Positions 61,644 through 64,000 of a stretch of DNA of 64,000 nt are shown here, piece after piece (position 1 is the stretch's first letter; each line of letters opens with the position of its first letter). The notes beneath the pieces are model-generated. The model was not told where the DNA came from. It saw only the letters and a list, made by a program, of their open reading frames with translations, and made no database searches. The stretch lies in assembly GCF_000218565.1 (NCBI RefSeq), contig NC_015684.1:620001-684000 (forward strand), written 5' to 3'. The position numbers and the translations under genes were made by a program. Source of the stretch: Afipia carboxidovorans OM5. Lineage in GTDB: Bacteria; Pseudomonadota; Alphaproteobacteria; Rhizobiales; Xanthobacteraceae.

Positions 61644-63470
61644 ATGAGAACTTTTCCAGTCCATGAGGCGGATGTGTCAAACGACCGCGGCGGTTCGTCG
61701 GGCACATTGTCGGAAGCGATCCTGTTGCCCTGCCGGGATGGGCTGATCTCGATCGAGGGCATCGTGCAGCGCGTCGATGGCGAGATCGGCGCGGCCGCGT
61801 TGCGGCGTCTTGTCGAGATCGTCGAGCGCGACGGGCCTGCGGCGCTCGCCTGCGCAGAGGGCGATTTCGTTGCGCTGGTGCAGGCGCGTGATGCCGTCCA
61901 TGCGTTCAAGAGCTTCACCTCGCAATACCAGATCTACTACCGCGAAGCGGATGGGCTGGTCGCCAATCGTCTGTTCGCGTTCTGGGATGCGGCGGGAGAG
62001 TGGAACGAGGATTACTTTGCCCGTCACGTTCTGATCGTGCCGGGCTATCAGTTTCTCTCGCGCGAGACGCCAATCAAAAATGTCGTCCGGGTGCTGCCCG
62101 GCGAGCTTGTCTCGCTTCGCGCGCAACAGATCGACCGCAGGCAATTGGTGCGCCGGAATTATGCCTATCGGTTCGATCCCGATCAGCGCCGCGAGGAGGT
62201 GGCGGAGCAGGTGCTTCATCTGCTGCGCGATGGCGTCAAGACGCGGCTCGCCGCGCGGCCGCAGGCCCGCATCTGTGTCGAGATTTCCGGCGGGCTCGAT
62301 TCGTCCTTCATCGCGTGCCTGCTCGGCGAACAACTCTCCGGCGGCATTCGCGGCGTGATGTTTTCGCAGCCGCGATTGCCGTCGCATGCGATCAGCGAGC
62401 AATACGCGCGCGACGTTGCGGATCGTTACGGGATCGAGCTTGTGGTGCTGCCGCCGGAGGACTTGCCGGTCGGCGTGCCTGACGCGCCGGGCTATTCCGA
62501 CGAGCCGAGCGATTTCTTCTGGTTCGGCGATATTTTCTCTCGCGCGGTGGCAGGATTAGCTGCGCCGAATTCCTATGTCTTCACCGGCTTCGGTGCGGAT
62601 CAATTGTTTCTGCGCTCGCCGGCGTTTCTGCCGCATCTGTTGCGGCAGAAACAATATCGTGCCTTCCGGAACACGCTGCCGGAAGCGAGCCGGCTGCTGT
62701 CGCGCGGTCAGGTCAGCATCGGCTGGCAATGCCTGCTGTCGCAGATACCCGCCGAACTGCACCGGAGGCTGCAGCACGCGTGGCCGTTCCGGGGCTGGAA
62801 TCCGTGGGATGTCTCCGACGTCAACATGGAACGCGCTCTGACCGACGACATCGCCTGGCTGCGATGCGGGAAAAGCCTCGCCGCCTATTCGCAGGAAAGA
62901 GCAGTTGCGGAAGCGACACTCGTCGGCAACGGCATATTGTGCGACGACTGGGGATATTTTTCCGCACCGCGCGCCGTGACGCAGGCGCATTTCAGCGGCA
63001 AGTCGCTGGTCGATGCGTCGCCGTTCTGCGATCTGCCGTTGCTCGATTATGTTTACGATCAGATCAGCGCGTTGCTGGTTCACGATTTCGGCGCGCGCTA
63101 CAAGGAGCTGCTGCGCGATGCGCAGAAGGGTGTCGTGCCGGACAATCTGCGCAATCGCCAGAACGATACGTTTGTCTTCAACTCGTTCCAGATGGCTTAT
63201 ATCGATGCGACGAAGGAGCGGCTTGAAAGTCTGCTCGACGAGGTCGATGCCGCGTGGATCGATGTCAAAGCCGCGCGGCTCGCGCTTCAGCAATTGTCGT
63301 TCGGCATGGCCTCGAGCTCGACGCGCTCGGTGACGGCGCTGCTCGGCTATCTGCAGTGGCGGCGGTCGTTTCTCGATTTCTGCGCGCAGCGAAAAGCGAG
63401 CGCGGACCATGAAAACGCGGATGACGGGTTCTTTCAGGCCAGCAGGGCAGGGTTGCGGAACCTGGGGTAG
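61644..63470 (+). CDS. Lasso-peptide cyclase, asparagine-synthetase-like (C protein)
   Basis: 608 residues. The ATP-pyrophosphatase motif SGGLDSS lies at 215–221. The N-terminal glutaminase-like domain lacks the Cys2 nucleophile of asparagine synthetase, as expected for lasso cyclases. The enzyme adenylates the side-chain acid (here Asp28 of the precursor) for attack by the core amine. GGGG precedes the ATG. Because the peptidase gene lies between it and the other biosynthetic genes in reverse, it needs its own promoter or antisense read-through. Confidence 0.92.
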   Translation: MRTFPVHEADVSNDRGGSSGTLSEAILLPCRDGLISIEGIVQRVDGEIGAAALRRLVEIVERDGPAALACAEGDFVALVQARDAVHAFKSFTSQYQIYYREADGLVANRLFAFWDAAGEWNEDYFARHVLIVPGYQFLSRETPIKNVVRVLPGELVSLRAQQIDRRQLVRRNYAYRFDPDQRREEVAEQVLHLLRDGVKTRLAARPQARICVEISGGLDSSFIACLLGEQLSGGIRGVMFSQPRLPSHAISEQYARDVADRYGIELVVLPPEDLPVGVPDAPGYSDEPSDFFWFGDIFSRAVAGLAAPNSYVFTGFGADQLFLRSPAFLPHLLRQKQYRAFRNTLPEASRLLSRGQVSIGWQCLLSQIPAELHRRLQHAWPFRGWNPWDVSDVNMERALTDDIAWLRCGKSLAAYSQERAVAEATLVGNGILCDDWGYFSAPRAVTQAHFSGKSLVDASPFCDLPLLDYVYDQISALLVHDFGARYKELLRDAQKGVVPDNLRNRQNDTFVFNSFQMAYIDATKERLESLLDEVDAAWIDVKAARLALQQLSFGMASSSTRSVTALLGYLQWRRSFLDFCAQRKASADHENADDGFFQASRAGLRNLG

Positions 63471-63516
63471 TGTCGCGCATTGGCCATCATCACCCGGATG
63501 ATGGAAAGCGCCACGA

Positions 63517-64000
63517 ATGGCCCTGTTTCGCGTGACACCGACATCCGGCGACCGCTACATCGCCGAAGAGGTCGCCTCGCATGCGCGCCCGGCGCCGGAA
63601 GGCGTGGCTGAGGCTCTGACGTGGGGCGCGGACGAGCATCTTCTGCTTGGTTGCGCAGCCGTGGCGTGGCTTGTCGCGACGGCCCGACGTTCGCCGCTAG
63701 AGCCTGCCGCCAAACATCTCCTGATTGTCGCCGCCACGACGGCCGCCGTCCCGCACGTTCTCAAACTCGTGTTCGATCAGCAGCGGCCCGATCGTCGGAT
63801 CGCGCGCAGTCGCCTTCATGGCATCCCTCGTTCGGGTGACAGCATGGATGCCTTCCCTTCCGGCCACGCGCTGCATATGGGCGCGCTGGCGTCAGCGGCG
63901 TCGGTGCTACCGAAGCGATATAAATGGCCGGTCTGGGGCCTTGCCTTGGGATTGTCCGGCACGCGCGTCGCCATTCTCGCGCATTGGCTGTCTGACGTTG
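63517..64000 (+). CDS. PAP2-family phosphatase (partial, 3' end outside window)
   Basis: 161 codons visible from the ATG at 63517 to the window edge. All three PAP2 motifs are present: KLVFDQQRPDR (C1), FPSGHALHMGA (C2) and SGTRVAILAHWLSDV (C3, nearly complete at the edge), with hydrophobic segments around them. The family removes phosphate from lipids or prenyl diphosphates at the membrane. It begins 46 bases after the cyclase stop and may belong to the same transcript, but no known role links it to lasso peptides. Confidence 0.9.
   Translation, partial: MALFRVTPTSGDRYIAEEVASHARPAPEGVAEALTWGADEHLLLGCAAVAWLVATARRSPLEPAAKHLLIVAATTAAVPHVLKLVFDQQRPDRRIARSRLHGIPRSGDSMDAFPSGHALHMGALASAASVLPKRYKWPVWGLALGLSGTRVAILAHWLSDV

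Overview
The window is GC-rich chromosomal DNA from an alphaproteobacterium. The housekeeping gene order (ffs–dnaX–ybaB–recR, def–fmt–truA, dapD–dapE, argB, engB–yidC–rnpA–rpmH), the many peptide and branched-chain amino acid ABC importers, and short dispersed palindromes of the ATGCCCG…CGGGCAT type point to the Bradyrhizobium/Rhodopseudomonas/Afipia group (Nitrobacteraceae). That placement is inference from gene order and style; no rRNA is present. Nothing looks like an insertion sequence, prophage or CRISPR array.

Layout. (1) 1–20.2 kb, core genome: partial PfkB kinase, HIT protein, SRP RNA with its promoter, dnaX–ybaB–recR, an AmpG-like permease, RmuC, def–fmt–truA, a nucleosidase–dapE–dapD block, argB with a coupled HAD phosphatase, the rpmH–rnpA–yidC–engB–DUF423 block (rpmH has a GTG start and is easy to miss), a histidine kinase and tRNA-Arg(ACG). 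(2) 20.3–26.3 kb: a minus-strand peptide importer with a fused double ATPase, preceded by a possible coupled 43-codon ORF and a divergent poly-Cys micro-ORF. (3) 26.4–29.7 kb: a copper regulon (cueR, copA, copZ-like) with two divergent CueR-type promoters. (4) 29.8–41.5 kb: a catabolic island with MarR regulator and amidase, divergent from a second peptide importer, an amidohydrolase and a two-subunit molybdenum hydroxylase. The first importer gene has a near-consensus sigma-54 promoter and two MarR-like operators. (5) 41.7–44.9 kb: FIST sensor plus GGDEF/EAL protein. (6) 45–54.4 kb: mmsA, a DUF1185 protein, LysR and IclR regulators, and a five-gene Liv importer. (7) 54.5–57.5 kb: LuxR-type response regulator and a large multi-TM sensor kinase. 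(8) 57.6–64 kb: a PIMT-like methyltransferase, then a lasso-peptide cluster, then a partial PAP2 phosphatase.

The most interesting system is the lasso-peptide cluster at 58.7–63.5 kb. A 37-codon GTG-start precursor with the Y-x-x-P-x-L leader motif is followed by a 30-bp perfect palindrome, a small coupled ORF, an ABC exporter, a PqqD-like leader-binding protein, a transglutaminase-fold leader peptidase on the opposite strand whose 3' end overlaps the PqqD gene by 56 bp, and an asparagine-synthetase-like cyclase. The precursor has only one plausible ring-closing acid (Asp28), which forces a ring starting at Ser, Asn or His rather than the usual Gly. A methyltransferase of the isoaspartyl family lies just upstream but is separated by a terminator.
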